A stretch of DNA of 64,000 nucleotides. It comes from Paenibacillus typhae. Lineage in GTDB: Bacteria; Bacillota; Bacilli; Paenibacillales; Paenibacillaceae. The stretch is taken from positions 248,001 through 312,000 of the forward strand of contig NZ_FNDX01000003.1 of NCBI RefSeq assembly GCF_900099765.1. Reading direction: 5' to 3'. The notes below the pieces were generated by a model. The model saw only the letters and a program-made list of their open reading frames with translations, was not told where the DNA came from and ran no database searches. Numbering within the stretch: the first letter of the stretch is position 1; each line of letters starts with the position of its first letter. The position numbers were made by a program, and so were the translations under genes. Positions 1-8,919 of the stretch are shown in pieces.

Positions 1-869
1 AATGGGCTCCAGGCTTCCTCGATAAGACCCTCCTGGGCAAGCGGATTGGGGGAGGACATATTGACGGTATGCCCGTCATTGTTGATCGCATAGCCTTTGA
101 TCAGCCCGTAAATATAGTTGCCGTCCCTCTCCGCCTCCCCGCGTCTTTGGAGGATAACCGAGCATACGCCTTCCCCGATGGAGGTGCCGGTGCTCCGCTC
201 GTCAAAAGCCTTGGTCGTTGCATCGGCAGCCAGAATATCAACCAGCTTGTCCGCTTTCTCACCGGGCTTGATATACAGGTTGGAGCTGACAATCACTGCA
301 TAATCGGTAACACCCCGGCGCAGCTCATCCGCAGCCTGGATGACCGATACGAGCGAAGAGGAACAGGCCGTATCTGTCATGACTGCAGGCCCTTTCAGAT
401 CAAAGATATAATTGATCCGGCTGGCTATAGTTGAATTCAGCATGCCCAGCAGGTCGGGCGTCAGGCCCAAAGCCTGCAGCTGCAGCTGATACTGGTACTG
501 CTGGGTTGTATTAACACTTCCGTAGACGCCGGTCCTTGTCCCCCGGATGGATTCAAGGCAGCCGCTGTCATTCAGCGCCCTCGTAGCCGAGAGCAGTGTC
601 AGCCGCTGATTCGGGTCCATGTACTCCGCGCTTTTCTGCGCAATATGATAATATTTATGGTCAAACTGGTCGATGGCCGGGAAATAGGAGCCCTCCATAT
701 AAAGCTCCCCGTTCCCGGACAGCCCGCTCCGCTTCAGCCGATGGCCGGGAAATTGCCCTTTGGACACCTGCCCTTCGCTTAGAAACCGCCACACCTCCTC
801 CTGATTGCGGCAGCCCGGCATGGACAGATCCAGACCAATGATTGCTATATCATCCTTACTCAAGCTCAT
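1..869 (-). CDS. Beta-ketoacyl synthase (PKS ketosynthase), partial, 3' end outside window
   Basis: The minus strand stays open from an ATG at 869 (complement) to the window edge, about 289 codons. A GGGGTGG ribosome binding site lies just upstream. The protein opens with MSLSKDDIAIIGLDLSMPGC, the usual start of a PKS ketosynthase. It contains the nucleophile motif DTACSSS (Cys about residue 169), with GPAVMT before it, and the later KS motif INNDG (about residues 262-266). The two catalytic histidines would lie beyond the edge. Ketosynthases catalyse decarboxylative Claisen condensation of malonyl-ACP with the growing chain. No acyltransferase domain can be seen before the edge; the discrete acyltransferase directly upstream could load it in trans. 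It is the last visible member of a long minus-strand operon. Further domains (KR, ACP) may follow outside the window. Confidence 0.9.
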   Translation of the reverse strand, partial: MSLSKDDIAIIGLDLSMPGCRNQEEVWRFLSEGQVSKGQFPGHRLKRSGLSGNGELYMEGSYFPAIDQFDHKYYHIAQKSAEYMDPNQRLTLLSATRALNDSGCLESIRGTRTGVYGSVNTTQQYQYQLQLQALGLTPDLLGMLNSTIASRINYIFDLKGPAVMTDTACSSSLVSVIQAADELRRGVTDYAVIVSSNLYIKPGEKADKLVDILAADATTKAFDERSTGTSIGEGVCSVILQRRGEAERDGNYIYGLIKGYAINNDGHTVNMSSPNPLAQEGLIEEAWSP

Positions 870-902
870 CCACCCCATTCCTATAACGCATTATTTACCT
901 TG

Positions 903-2063
903 TTATCCGACTTTCCAGGCTAACTGATTGCAGTATTCTGTAATTTCATCGGCCGGAACCGCCTTGGTGCTCAGGATCAGCTCCAGCAGTGACAGAGTCT
1001 CACGGATCTCAGCATCCGAGGCTGCCTTGCCGATCTGTGACTTGATGCGGTTATAGCCGCTTATTACGATATTGTCATAGGCCTCGGCATCCAAGCTGTT
1101 ATTTTTGGTGGAGACAATGATGCCAAGCGCCCGGGAGAAGATATCATAGTGCCGGTTGACCTCAATATCATCCTTCAGCTCTGTGCATAGCGCCGCCATG
1201 CTCTCTTCATTATGGAAGGCAAAGATGCCTTTGACACTTTTGAGCATTTTGACGAACATTCCGTTAGGGGACAGATCCACGAAGAGCTGCACCCCGCGGC
1301 TAAGCGCGTAATCAATGGACGGCTGCCAGCGGACGGGGCTGACAATCTGTGCGGCAATTTCTCCCCTCAGATTCGTGAAGTCATAGGGCCCTGCACTCTT
1401 GTTGCTGATGACCTGGGTCTGCACTCTGGGGCTGAAGGACATGCCGTCAAGCTGCGCGTATACTTCATCCGCTGCTTCCTTCATATACGGGGTGTGGAAG
1501 GCCCCGTTCACGCCGAGCATAACCCCTTCAAGCCGGTGGTGCTTAACAAATTCCTGTATGGCCTGGCGGGTTCCGGAGATCACGGTCTGCTGCTCCGAGT
1601 TGAGGTTGGCCGCATACACGTTATCCCAGCCGGCGGCGAGTGCCTCGACTTCTCCGGGAGCTGCAAACACCGCCATCATCCCCAGGCTCTCCTGCCGCTC
1701 AATCGCCGCCTTCATCGCCTTGCCGCGGATATTTACCAGCGCAAGCCCTTCTTCATAGGTGACTGCCCCGGCAATGGTCAGTGCAGTAATTTCGCCCAGA
1801 CTGTGGCCGAGCACGAAGCCTGGATACAGGCCGATTCTCTGCTTGTATAACTGGTACATGCACATGGTGCCAACATAGGTGGCAAGCTGAGCTTTATGGG
1901 TGTCCTGGCTTAAATCCGCGGTCAGCCACTCCGAAACCGGGAAGCCCAGCTGATGTTCCGCTGTTTCAATCAGCGCACGCGCCCCGGGCGATTCCAGCCA
2001 TAGCTCCTTCACCTGCTCCGTAAACCGTGTTCCCTGTCCGGGCAACAGCAATGCAATATTCAT
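903..2063 (-). CDS. Discrete malonyl-CoA:ACP acyltransferase (trans-AT type)
   Basis: FabD-like acyltransferase of 386 residues. LLPGQGTRF lies at the N terminus, the nucleophile motif GHSLGE has Ser about 88, Arg about 113 sits in NIRGKAM, and the catalytic His is about 190 in GAFH. An AFH motif rather than YASH is typical of malonyl specificity, so malonyl transfer to carrier domains is predicted. About 100 residues at the C terminus extend beyond the usual 290-residue FabD fold and I do not recognise them. The ATG at 2063 directly follows the upstream stop, with AAAGGAGG eight bases before it inside the preceding gene, which suggests translational coupling. It sits between a C-T NRPS protein and a ketosynthase, so it most likely serves this assembly line rather than fatty acid synthesis. 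Confidence 0.88.
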   Translation of the reverse strand: MNIALLLPGQGTRFTEQVKELWLESPGARALIETAEHQLGFPVSEWLTADLSQDTHKAQLATYVGTMCMYQLYKQRIGLYPGFVLGHSLGEITALTIAGAVTYEEGLALVNIRGKAMKAAIERQESLGMMAVFAAPGEVEALAAGWDNVYAANLNSEQQTVISGTRQAIQEFVKHHRLEGVMLGVNGAFHTPYMKEAADEVYAQLDGMSFSPRVQTQVISNKSAGPYDFTNLRGEIAAQIVSPVRWQPSIDYALSRGVQLFVDLSPNGMFVKMLKSVKGIFAFHNEESMAALCTELKDDIEVNRHYDIFSRALGIIVSTKNNSLDAEAYDNIVISGYNRIKSQIGKAASDAEIRETLSLLELILSTKAVPADEITEYCNQLAWKVG

Positions 2064-3545
2064 TTAATTAGCCTCCTTTAGATGATCCTTTATTTTACCG
2101 GCCAGCAGCCCGGCTGTATGAAAGTTGAAGAAATCCGAAATTTTAAGATTGATATTGAAGGCTTCCCTGATCCTTTTCTTGAGCTTTACAAGCAGGAGCG
2201 AGTCCATGCCGAGATCGAAAAAACTAACATCTGCCTGCACATCCGTCTCCCCCAGCAGGCCGGATACGATTTCGGCAATTTGGCTGTAAATCTCTCCGCC
2301 TTGTGCCTGCAAGCTGTCTTCTGCACTGGGGGGCTCTTCTTCCCTGGAAGTCAGGGACACCAGATCGCCTACACGCAGTCCGCCGCCGGCACTCGCATAC
2401 AGGCTCCGGAGATTGCTGCGGAACAGCGACTGCAGAGTCTGCAGATCCTCCAGCCGGTATTCGCTGGAGATGACACTTATCTCCCAATCTTCCCCTGACT
2501 TATAGACGGAGAAATGCAGCCCGTATTTTTCATCCTGGTAGCCGGCGGCTTCCTCCAGCTCAATGCCATGGGCCTCATTCAGTTTTTTGGCAATAAGGCT
2601 GCCTGATTTGTAATCAAAAATAATGTCCCTGAAAATGTTCATGCTGCTCATAGGCTCGGTACGGATCAGCTCCCCGTAATGGTCACGTCCGGCAAAGCCG
2701 GAGAATATCCTGGCCTGAATCCCGGCAATAAGCTGATCCGTCCCGGTCTCCAGCTCCTCCTCCAGCTGCAACGCAAACGGGATCAGCTGCACGAAATTGC
2801 CGAGCGCCCGGTAATTGCGGGGATCTCTGCCCAGATAAGGATAGGCGAGATAGACCGTTCCGCTGTGCAGCAGGCTGGCCAGACTGAGGGAGAAGGCGGT
2901 CAGCGCTACCGCGAAATCCGAGTGCCGCCTGACATATCCCGGCTCCAGCGTGAAGCGGTCATTCAGGTAATGAACCTCATTGCACTGTCTGGCCAGCAGC
3001 CTGGACTTGAACGGTGCATAGCTCCCGAAGCTGATTATGCTTGCCGGCTCCTCGCTATCTGGCCCGTCAACCTCAAGCACAGGCGGGTGCAGCTGTGATT
3101 CGGCAGCTTCCCCGGACAGATAAGCTTCAGTCAATTCCTGCAGGAACAGGTTCATACTGAACCCGTCAAGAAGCACATGATGGGCATTAATGAACAGATA
3201 ATCAGCCGGCTCGTCCAGCACCCTGCAGATCAGAATCCGCACCAGCGCACGGTCCCTCACGGTAATCAGCTGCTCGCTGATCAGACGCTCCTTATCCAGC
3301 TGACCGAAGGTTCGGACCTCAATCGTTGGCGCTTCATCTCCGGTTCTTTTGTAAATCTCGGACTGGATCTGGTAGGTGGTCCGGAACAAGTCGAACTGTT
3401 CCACATACCGGGTCAGCAGATTATACATTTTGGGGATATTGAGTCCTTCGGCAAACCGGACAAACAGCGGGATATTATAGGCGGTAGGACTGAGCAGGCA
3501 GCTGCTCACAATTCTTTTCTCGGCACTGCTAACCGTGGCTGACAT
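2064..3545 (-). CDS. NRPS protein: condensation domain plus carrier domain (C-T)
   Basis: The condensation domain has the full active site HHVLLDG (His-His about 122-123 counting from the ATG at 3545). The C-terminal carrier domain contains FFDLGMDSLLLVKL, with the phosphopantetheine Ser about residue 450. A TTG nine bases further upstream is also in frame, but it touches the AGGAGAG ribosome binding site, so the ATG at 3545, ten bases away, is the better start. The gene overlaps the end of the A-T gene. DSLL rather than DSIK makes the carrier look somewhat more like a PKS ACP, consistent with its place just before the AT and KS genes. It probably forms the amide or ester bond joining the peptide part to what the ketosynthase extends. 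This assignment of order is inference. Confidence 0.9.
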   Translation of the reverse strand: MSATVSSAEKRIVSSCLLSPTAYNIPLFVRFAEGLNIPKMYNLLTRYVEQFDLFRTTYQIQSEIYKRTGDEAPTIEVRTFGQLDKERLISEQLITVRDRALVRILICRVLDEPADYLFINAHHVLLDGFSMNLFLQELTEAYLSGEAAESQLHPPVLEVDGPDSEEPASIISFGSYAPFKSRLLARQCNEVHYLNDRFTLEPGYVRRHSDFAVALTAFSLSLASLLHSGTVYLAYPYLGRDPRNYRALGNFVQLIPFALQLEEELETGTDQLIAGIQARIFSGFAGRDHYGELIRTEPMSSMNIFRDIIFDYKSGSLIAKKLNEAHGIELEEAAGYQDEKYGLHFSVYKSGEDWEISVISSEYRLEDLQTLQSLFRSNLRSLYASAGGGLRVGDLVSLTSREEEPPSAEDSLQAQGGEIYSQIAEIVSGLLGETDVQADVSFFDLGMDSLLLVKLKKRIREAFNINLKISDFFNFHTAGLLAGKIKDHLKEAN

Positions 3546-5109
3546 TGTCCGCAATCTCTCCTAAAGTTCTGCTGAACAGCATATCAAGGTCCAGCTGATA
3601 GCCCTTGCTTCCCAGCTGCCAGATGATTTCCATCGCCTTGATGGAATCCCCGCCCAGATCCAGGAATGTCTGCTCTGCTGCTATTTCACTTTTCAGCACA
3701 TTTGTCATCACCTGCATAATTTCATTGCGGTTATTACTGGCCATAGAATTGCCATTAATGATTTCTGAGATATCCGTTTTACCGTTAGTATTCATAGGAA
3801 TAATATCCACCACCTTCACTGTAGGAACCATATACTCAGGCAGCCTGCTCCGCAGATGTCCGCGCAGCTGCTCCAGATTCACCTGATCCTTCACATAGAG
3901 CATCAGCCGCTGTCCGTCGTAGTGAGCCAGACAATCCTTTTGCAGGCCGAAGCCATAGGCACATTTCTCCACTTCCCCCAGCTCAATGCGGTAGCCGGAG
4001 ATTTTGACCTGCCTGTCCTTGCGCTCCACATAGATAATCTCTTCTTCAGCATCAAGGTACACGGTGTCACCGGTCCGGTAAAAGCGTCTGCCGTCCAGCT
4101 CCAGCAGAGCTCTGCTGCTTGCCTCCGCATTCCCGAAATAACCGCGCATGACGCCGGAATCTGCAATCAGCAGTTCTCCCTGCTGCCCTGCAGGAACCGC
4201 GAGATTATCTCCGTCTACAATCATGAACGCCCCCTGGTCAAACAGTTTGCCGATCGGCATCTGCAGCTCAGTACCGTCAACCCGGTGGGCTGTGGCAAAG
4301 ACCGTGGTCTCCGTTGGCCCGTAGACATGGAGGACGGTGCAGTAGCGCGCGGCCTCCTGCAGATGATGCACGGAGCAGCGCTCGCCTCCGGTCAGAACCA
4401 GCGACACCTTACGGAACAGCTCAGGGGCTTCATCCACATAGAGATTGAATAGCCTTGTAGTCAGGAATAACGTATCGATTCCGTCAAATCGTTCAGGTAC
4501 CGTTTCACAATCCAGACTGTCGTCCTTGCTGATCAGCTTCAGCGTCATTCCGTTCAGCAGCCCGCCAAAAATCTCATAGACAGAAGCATCAAATTCCAGC
4601 GGGGCAAGCTGGCCCATTATCTCACCCCGGTAGAAGCTTGGTTCATTGACTATCTTACCGATAGACCGGTCTTCGATAGCTACCGCTTTCGGCTCTCCGG
4701 TGGAGCCTGAGGTGAAAATGATATAGAGCAGGCTGTCAGGCTGTCTTTCCGTTTCCGGCAGCGCGGCTTCCCGTCCGCCCCCGGCCCCGGCGATAGTATG
4801 CAGACTAACCTTGGCCTGGACCAGTGACTTCATCTTCTCCTTGCGATGGTCCGGATAAGCTTCCGGAATAACACAATAAGCGGCTCCGGCACGGATGGTA
4901 CCGATCATAAGCACAATGGAATCTGCTCTTTCCGGGCATTCAATGGCTACCACATCCCCTTTACCGACGCCCCGGCTGCGGAGGCCGGCTGCAACACCCC
5001 GGGTAAGCTCATCCAGCTGCCGATAGGATAAAGTGCGGGAATCATCCAGAATTGCCGTTTTATTATGGTATAAATTAAATGTATTATTAATTTTTTCTGT
5101 TAAATTCAC
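3529..5109 (-). CDS. NRPS protein: adenylation domain plus peptidyl carrier (A-T)
   Basis: A stand-alone A-T module of 526 residues that activates an amino acid as its adenylate and loads its own carrier. Visible core motifs: A3 (IIFTSGSTGEPK), A4 FDASVYEIF with the amino-binding Asp, A5 (VYGPTETT), A7 (YRTGD), A8 (KISGYRIELGEVEK) and A10 (NTNGKTD). The carrier motif is LGGDSIKAME, with Ser about 489. The GTG at 5109 has GGGGGA six bases upstream. A longer in-frame ATG at 5139 has no such site and would extend the overlap. Aligning by eye to GrsA gives a tentative specificity code of D-A-Y-F-L-G-V-V-F-K, closest in flavour to branched hydrophobic residues (Ile/Val-like). It is the only A domain visible in this operon. 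Confidence 0.92.
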   Translation of the reverse strand: MNLTEKINNTFNLYHNKTAILDDSRTLSYRQLDELTRGVAAGLRSRGVGKGDVVAIECPERADSIVLMIGTIRAGAAYCVIPEAYPDHRKEKMKSLVQAKVSLHTIAGAGGGREAALPETERQPDSLLYIIFTSGSTGEPKAVAIEDRSIGKIVNEPSFYRGEIMGQLAPLEFDASVYEIFGGLLNGMTLKLISKDDSLDCETVPERFDGIDTLFLTTRLFNLYVDEAPELFRKVSLVLTGGERCSVHHLQEAARYCTVLHVYGPTETTVFATAHRVDGTELQMPIGKLFDQGAFMIVDGDNLAVPAGQQGELLIADSGVMRGYFGNAEASSRALLELDGRRFYRTGDTVYLDAEEEIIYVERKDRQVKISGYRIELGEVEKCAYGFGLQKDCLAHYDGQRLMLYVKDQVNLEQLRGHLRSRLPEYMVPTVKVVDIIPMNTNGKTDISEIINGNSMASNNRNEIMQVMTNVLKSEIAAEQTFLDLGGDSIKAMEIIWQLGSKGYQLDLDMLFSRTLGEIADNVSHG

Positions 5110-6286
5110 AGGAATCCCCCTTTTCCGCCAAATCATCAAGCCTGCTGCCTAAGTCATTTATAATTGCTGCAATCTGATCATCTGAATACTTGGACTTGCT
5201 GTATTCCACTTCTATGCCGTTCTCCTGCTGGTAATGGTAGACCCTGATGTATAATTCAAACTTGCACATCCGGTCAGCCGGTATGTAGCGGAAATGCCGG
5301 AACATGTCCTCCTCATAGGAGTACACGATCGGATATTCAATCATCCCGTGGGAGTCATTGCCGGGATCTCTGAAGCTCTGAAGATTGCTGCCGTGAATAT
5401 TCCGGATTCTCGACTCCGCATCCTCTTCCGTTTGTATCTGCTTAGGCATCATCCGCACATAGCAGCCCGCTTCAGTGAAATTTCCGATTCTCATCCGCCA
5501 GTTGCCGATTGTGCCGTAGGTATCACCGCTGCACATTCGGCCCAGCACCTCCTCAAGCAGCCCCTGATAAACGGCATTCTTCGTGACCTTCAGCCGTAAG
5601 GCCAGCTGCTGGACCGCTTCCTGGCGGGCGGCTGTAAGCCTGACGGCAAGCCTTCCGGCACCCGGAGCGGGCCCCGGCTGCAGCGCCGGCAGCCTCAGCA
5701 GCCTGTCCTTCACCTCTGCCGCAGCGATGCTATGCCGCTGGAGCTCACAGATTGCCCGGTAGCCGGATAACGGAAGGGAAGCCTGCGGTATAATCTCCTG
5801 CCCTTCCAGCAGCCTGCCGATGAAATCCTGTTCAAAGCGGCGGATTCCCAAGCCATCCACGGCGATATGATGGAACTCTGCATACAGAAACCGTTGATCC
5901 AGCCATTCCAGAAAAGTCAGACGCCAGGGATAATGTGCAGCCAGATCAATCCCGGAGCTGCTGCCTCTGATATATGCTTCGGGCGCTTCATGAATTTCCA
6001 GTGGTTCCACACTGAAATCCTCCGGCTGCAAAGGGGTATACCGCTGGTAGAACTTCCGCAGCTGCGGGTCGTATTCATATTTTACCTGGAGCGTCTTATG
6101 CGCCTTCATAACGGTGTACAACGCTGCTCTCACAGCACCGTAACTGGTACCTGCATCCAGCGGATACAACAGCGGCAGCCGGTACAGCGGCAGTTTATTG
6201 CAGATGAACATCTTGCGCTGGATGGCGGTCAGCTCACTGATCTCCTCCTGCTCACCGGGGTCCGGGGAATATGCATACTCAAGCAT
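5087..6286 (-). CDS. Stand-alone NRPS condensation-domain protein
   Basis: About 400 residues forming a single condensation/acyltransferase-like fold. The motif HHIAVDG (His-His 143-144, Asp 148 in the longer reading frame) matches the catalytic HHxxxDG. There is no adenylation or carrier domain, so it must act on carriers in other proteins. The ATG at 6286 has GGTGA eight bases upstream; a GTG at 6298 is an alternative start. The start overlaps the end of the C-T-C gene, as is usual in this operon. Downstream is the A-T gene, so this C protein may join an upstream acyl donor to the amino acid loaded there. It could also be a condensation relative with ester-forming or modifying activity. Both roles are inference. 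Confidence 0.82.
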   Translation of the reverse strand: MLEYAYSPDPGEQEEISELTAIQRKMFICNKLPLYRLPLLYPLDAGTSYGAVRAALYTVMKAHKTLQVKYEYDPQLRKFYQRYTPLQPEDFSVEPLEIHEAPEAYIRGSSSGIDLAAHYPWRLTFLEWLDQRFLYAEFHHIAVDGLGIRRFEQDFIGRLLEGQEIIPQASLPLSGYRAICELQRHSIAAAEVKDRLLRLPALQPGPAPGAGRLAVRLTAARQEAVQQLALRLKVTKNAVYQGLLEEVLGRMCSGDTYGTIGNWRMRIGNFTEAGCYVRMMPKQIQTEEDAESRIRNIHGSNLQSFRDPGNDSHGMIEYPIVYSYEEDMFRHFRYIPADRMCKFELYIRVYHYQQENGIEVEYSKSKYSDDQIAAIINDLGSRLDDLAEKGDSCEFNRKN

Positions 6287-8882
6287 GATCGGCTTCACCC
6301 GCCTTTACAGCAAGCTCCTGAAGAGCTGACCGTACATCTTGGACAATCCGTGCTTCTTCCTCCGGCGTGTAAACCAGATCGTCAATATACAAGCTGATCC
6401 GGCACTCCCCGGCAGACAGCTGGAAATTCACCAGCAGCTGAAATTTCGACACGCCCGGGAATTCCAGCACCTGGTCAAACAACGCTCCTTCACTGCTGCC
6501 GGCCACCAGGGTCTGAAATACAACGGCCGGGAACTCCAGTGTGAAGCCGGCCCCGTTCAGATCATAGATCGATGCCGCCTGATACCGGTGTGCAGTAGTA
6601 AGGCTCTCCCGGAGGACATTGTCATCCTCAGTGTCGAAGAAGACAGGCAGTACCCGGGCGAAGGACTGGACAACATGGATTGCACCGGGGATTACCCTTC
6701 CGTGGTACACCGCGCCCACATAACCCTGTGTATAATTGAAAGCCAGTGCCAAACGGCTCGTCAGAGAAGAGAGCAGCCTGTGTTCCTGCTCCGGATATGG
6801 CACTTCTTCTGCCTGGCAGGTAAACTCATACAAATGATAGCCTCCCTTGGTCCGAACCGGCTTGCCCAGACTTGGATAGGCGTTATAACGGAGAAGCGGC
6901 TGCCAGCCCTGCACATCACCGGCAATTGCTGCCTTATAGCTGCCGGCAATTTGCGCATACTGGGCGAATTGCACAGGCTGGTTGTTGAAGCTGTCCTCGA
7001 TCTGGCTGAGCAGAATACCGAGACCTATCTGGTCAATAAGCATATGGTGCATATTGAGGTACAGGTAGATGTGCCTGTTAGAAAGCAGTGTAACCAGCCT
7101 GATATCCCATAGCCGTCCACCGCCCTGCAGGCGGAACCCGCTGCTGAGCTCCTGCAGCTGATCGGCATCCGCCAGCGTGATATGCTCAATTTCCACATGC
7201 CTGTTCTGTCCGATCTTCCCGTGTACCTCGCCATCGGCGTAGATATACTCTGTGAAGAAGACATCATTACATGCAATAACATGCTCAATCGCAGCCTGCA
7301 GCGCATTCAATTCAACCGTGCCCTGCTCTGAAATCCGGTAAGCATACTTCACATCGTACATATTGGATTCCGCCAGGCGGAAGCTGTCAATGAACAGCAC
7401 CTTCATAAAGTTCGGGCATTCGTATCCGTCCGGCTCTGCAGCATCCCATTGCGGGAAGGCGGCATGGCCGGCCCGCTCCAGAATCAGCCGCTTCAGCTCG
7501 CGGAGCGTGCCCGAAGTATAAATATCCTGATAGCTGAGCTGTACACCCAGATGCTCGTAAATGTCCGTAATCATTCTTGCTATATCCATTGAAGAGATCG
7601 AGGAGTGGAACAGGTCGTCATCCTCACCGATATCAGGCAACCACCTGCTGCTCCTCTCTTCCCGCGCAGCGGGTCCGGCAGACGCAGCTGCAGTCTCCAT
7701 GACAGCCGCCTGCGGTACATGCGTGCCACCGGCAGGCTGAGACAGCTCCAGCCGGTCCAGCATAAGCAGCATCTCCTCCAGTCCGGAGAACAGGTGCTGG
7801 ATCAAGGGCTGGTCGCAGCAGTATTCATACTCCAGATGATCGCCGTATTCATTAAACTGCAGATGGTTATTGTACTTGTGGAGATAACCGCCCAGTGTAA
7901 GCCGGGAGAATACCGCCGATCTCTGTTCCAGCTCCGGCATTCCGGTATAAGACAATACGTAGTCATAACCGTGGTACCCCAGCAGCTCCATATACTCCTC
8001 ATAAGACAGGAGGGCAGAGCCGCTAATGGACTGGAACAGCTCTTTGAATATGCTGCGGGCATTGCCGGCATAGCTTAGGCTGTCGTCTATCTGCAGAAGA
8101 ACAGGCGCAATATCCGTAAAGTTCCCGATTACACCAGCCTGCTGCATTTGATCCCTGCGGGATACCACAGCTCCAATCAGGTTCCTCCGCTGCGGCGACA
8201 GCAGGGCCAGCGCAAGCAGGATAACGCCGAACCGGGTAACCTTCAGCTTGCCTGACAGCGATACCACTGCTCTGAAAGACCCGTCTGTCAGCCGGCCGCG
8301 GCCGTATACCGGCTCGGCGTACGGACGGCCGGTCTGATCCGGACGCTGGAATTGCCTGATTCTGTCCGCATACCCGTCCATTCCCGGCAAGGCCTTGGCC
8401 CGGCCACTCGGCTTCCGGAAATAACTGCCTTCATCAAGCGCAGGGGCGCTCTTGTTAAGCAGCTCCTGCTCCAGGCTGTCCAGGAACAGATACAGGGAAT
8501 CACCGTCCATAATCAGATGATGCATCAGAAACTCAATGCAGTGCTCATCCTCCCTGAGATAGTAAGCGGCCAGGCGTCCGCCCCCGAAGACAGCCAGTCT
8601 CTGGCCGCCGAGCGGTACGCTGCTCCGGTAATCCTTGAAGCCGCTGTCCACGGCAAACATGTACTTTGAATCCTGTCTGATAATTCTGCCGCTGAAGGCT
8701 TCAACCGCGTTCATTACCTTCCTGACAGCCTGATCTATTTCACCCCTGCTCCACCGGTCATCATAAGTAACGGTGAAATAAATACCGTAATCCTTACCGT
8801 GCTTTTCGGCATATAATATTTTCTGCTGCAAGGGCTCCAGCTCGTAATGCCGTGTGCCGGTCTCGGGACTGTTAAGCATCAT
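6279..8882 (-). CDS. NRPS protein: C-T-C arrangement with degenerate motifs
   Basis: 867 residues. A first condensation domain (about 1-370) has the intact motif HHLIMDG at 121-127. A carrier-like region (about 415-470) reads DDDLFHSSISSMDIARM. Ser about 431 aligns with the phosphopantetheine site, but the usual LGG before it is replaced by SSI. A second condensation domain (about 490-867) has HHMLIDQ at 612-618, with Gln in place of the motif Gly. No adenylation domain is present. The ATG at 8882 follows a strong AAAGGAGGAG site. It is the first biosynthetic gene after the exporter genes. Two condensation domains flanking one carrier, with no A domain, could shuttle an acyl or aminoacyl group loaded in trans. 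Whether the carrier and second C domain are active cannot be told from sequence. Confidence 0.87.
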   Translation of the reverse strand: MMLNSPETGTRHYELEPLQQKILYAEKHGKDYGIYFTVTYDDRWSRGEIDQAVRKVMNAVEAFSGRIIRQDSKYMFAVDSGFKDYRSSVPLGGQRLAVFGGGRLAAYYLREDEHCIEFLMHHLIMDGDSLYLFLDSLEQELLNKSAPALDEGSYFRKPSGRAKALPGMDGYADRIRQFQRPDQTGRPYAEPVYGRGRLTDGSFRAVVSLSGKLKVTRFGVILLALALLSPQRRNLIGAVVSRRDQMQQAGVIGNFTDIAPVLLQIDDSLSYAGNARSIFKELFQSISGSALLSYEEYMELLGYHGYDYVLSYTGMPELEQRSAVFSRLTLGGYLHKYNNHLQFNEYGDHLEYEYCCDQPLIQHLFSGLEEMLLMLDRLELSQPAGGTHVPQAAVMETAAASAGPAAREERSSRWLPDIGEDDDLFHSSISSMDIARMITDIYEHLGVQLSYQDIYTSGTLRELKRLILERAGHAAFPQWDAAEPDGYECPNFMKVLFIDSFRLAESNMYDVKYAYRISEQGTVELNALQAAIEHVIACNDVFFTEYIYADGEVHGKIGQNRHVEIEHITLADADQLQELSSGFRLQGGGRLWDIRLVTLLSNRHIYLYLNMHHMLIDQIGLGILLSQIEDSFNNQPVQFAQYAQIAGSYKAAIAGDVQGWQPLLRYNAYPSLGKPVRTKGGYHLYEFTCQAEEVPYPEQEHRLLSSLTSRLALAFNYTQGYVGAVYHGRVIPGAIHVVQSFARVLPVFFDTEDDNVLRESLTTAHRYQAASIYDLNGAGFTLEFPAVVFQTLVAGSSEGALFDQVLEFPGVSKFQLLVNFQLSAGECRISLYIDDLVYTPEEEARIVQDVRSALQELAVKAGEADHA

Positions 8883-8919
8883 TCTCTTCTCCTCCTTTCA
8901 GCACAGCCTGTGGCCTGCC

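Noticed and set aside
1212..1850. Open frame of 212 codons on the plus strand
   Set aside because: Shadow of the acyltransferase gene in a GC-rich stretch.
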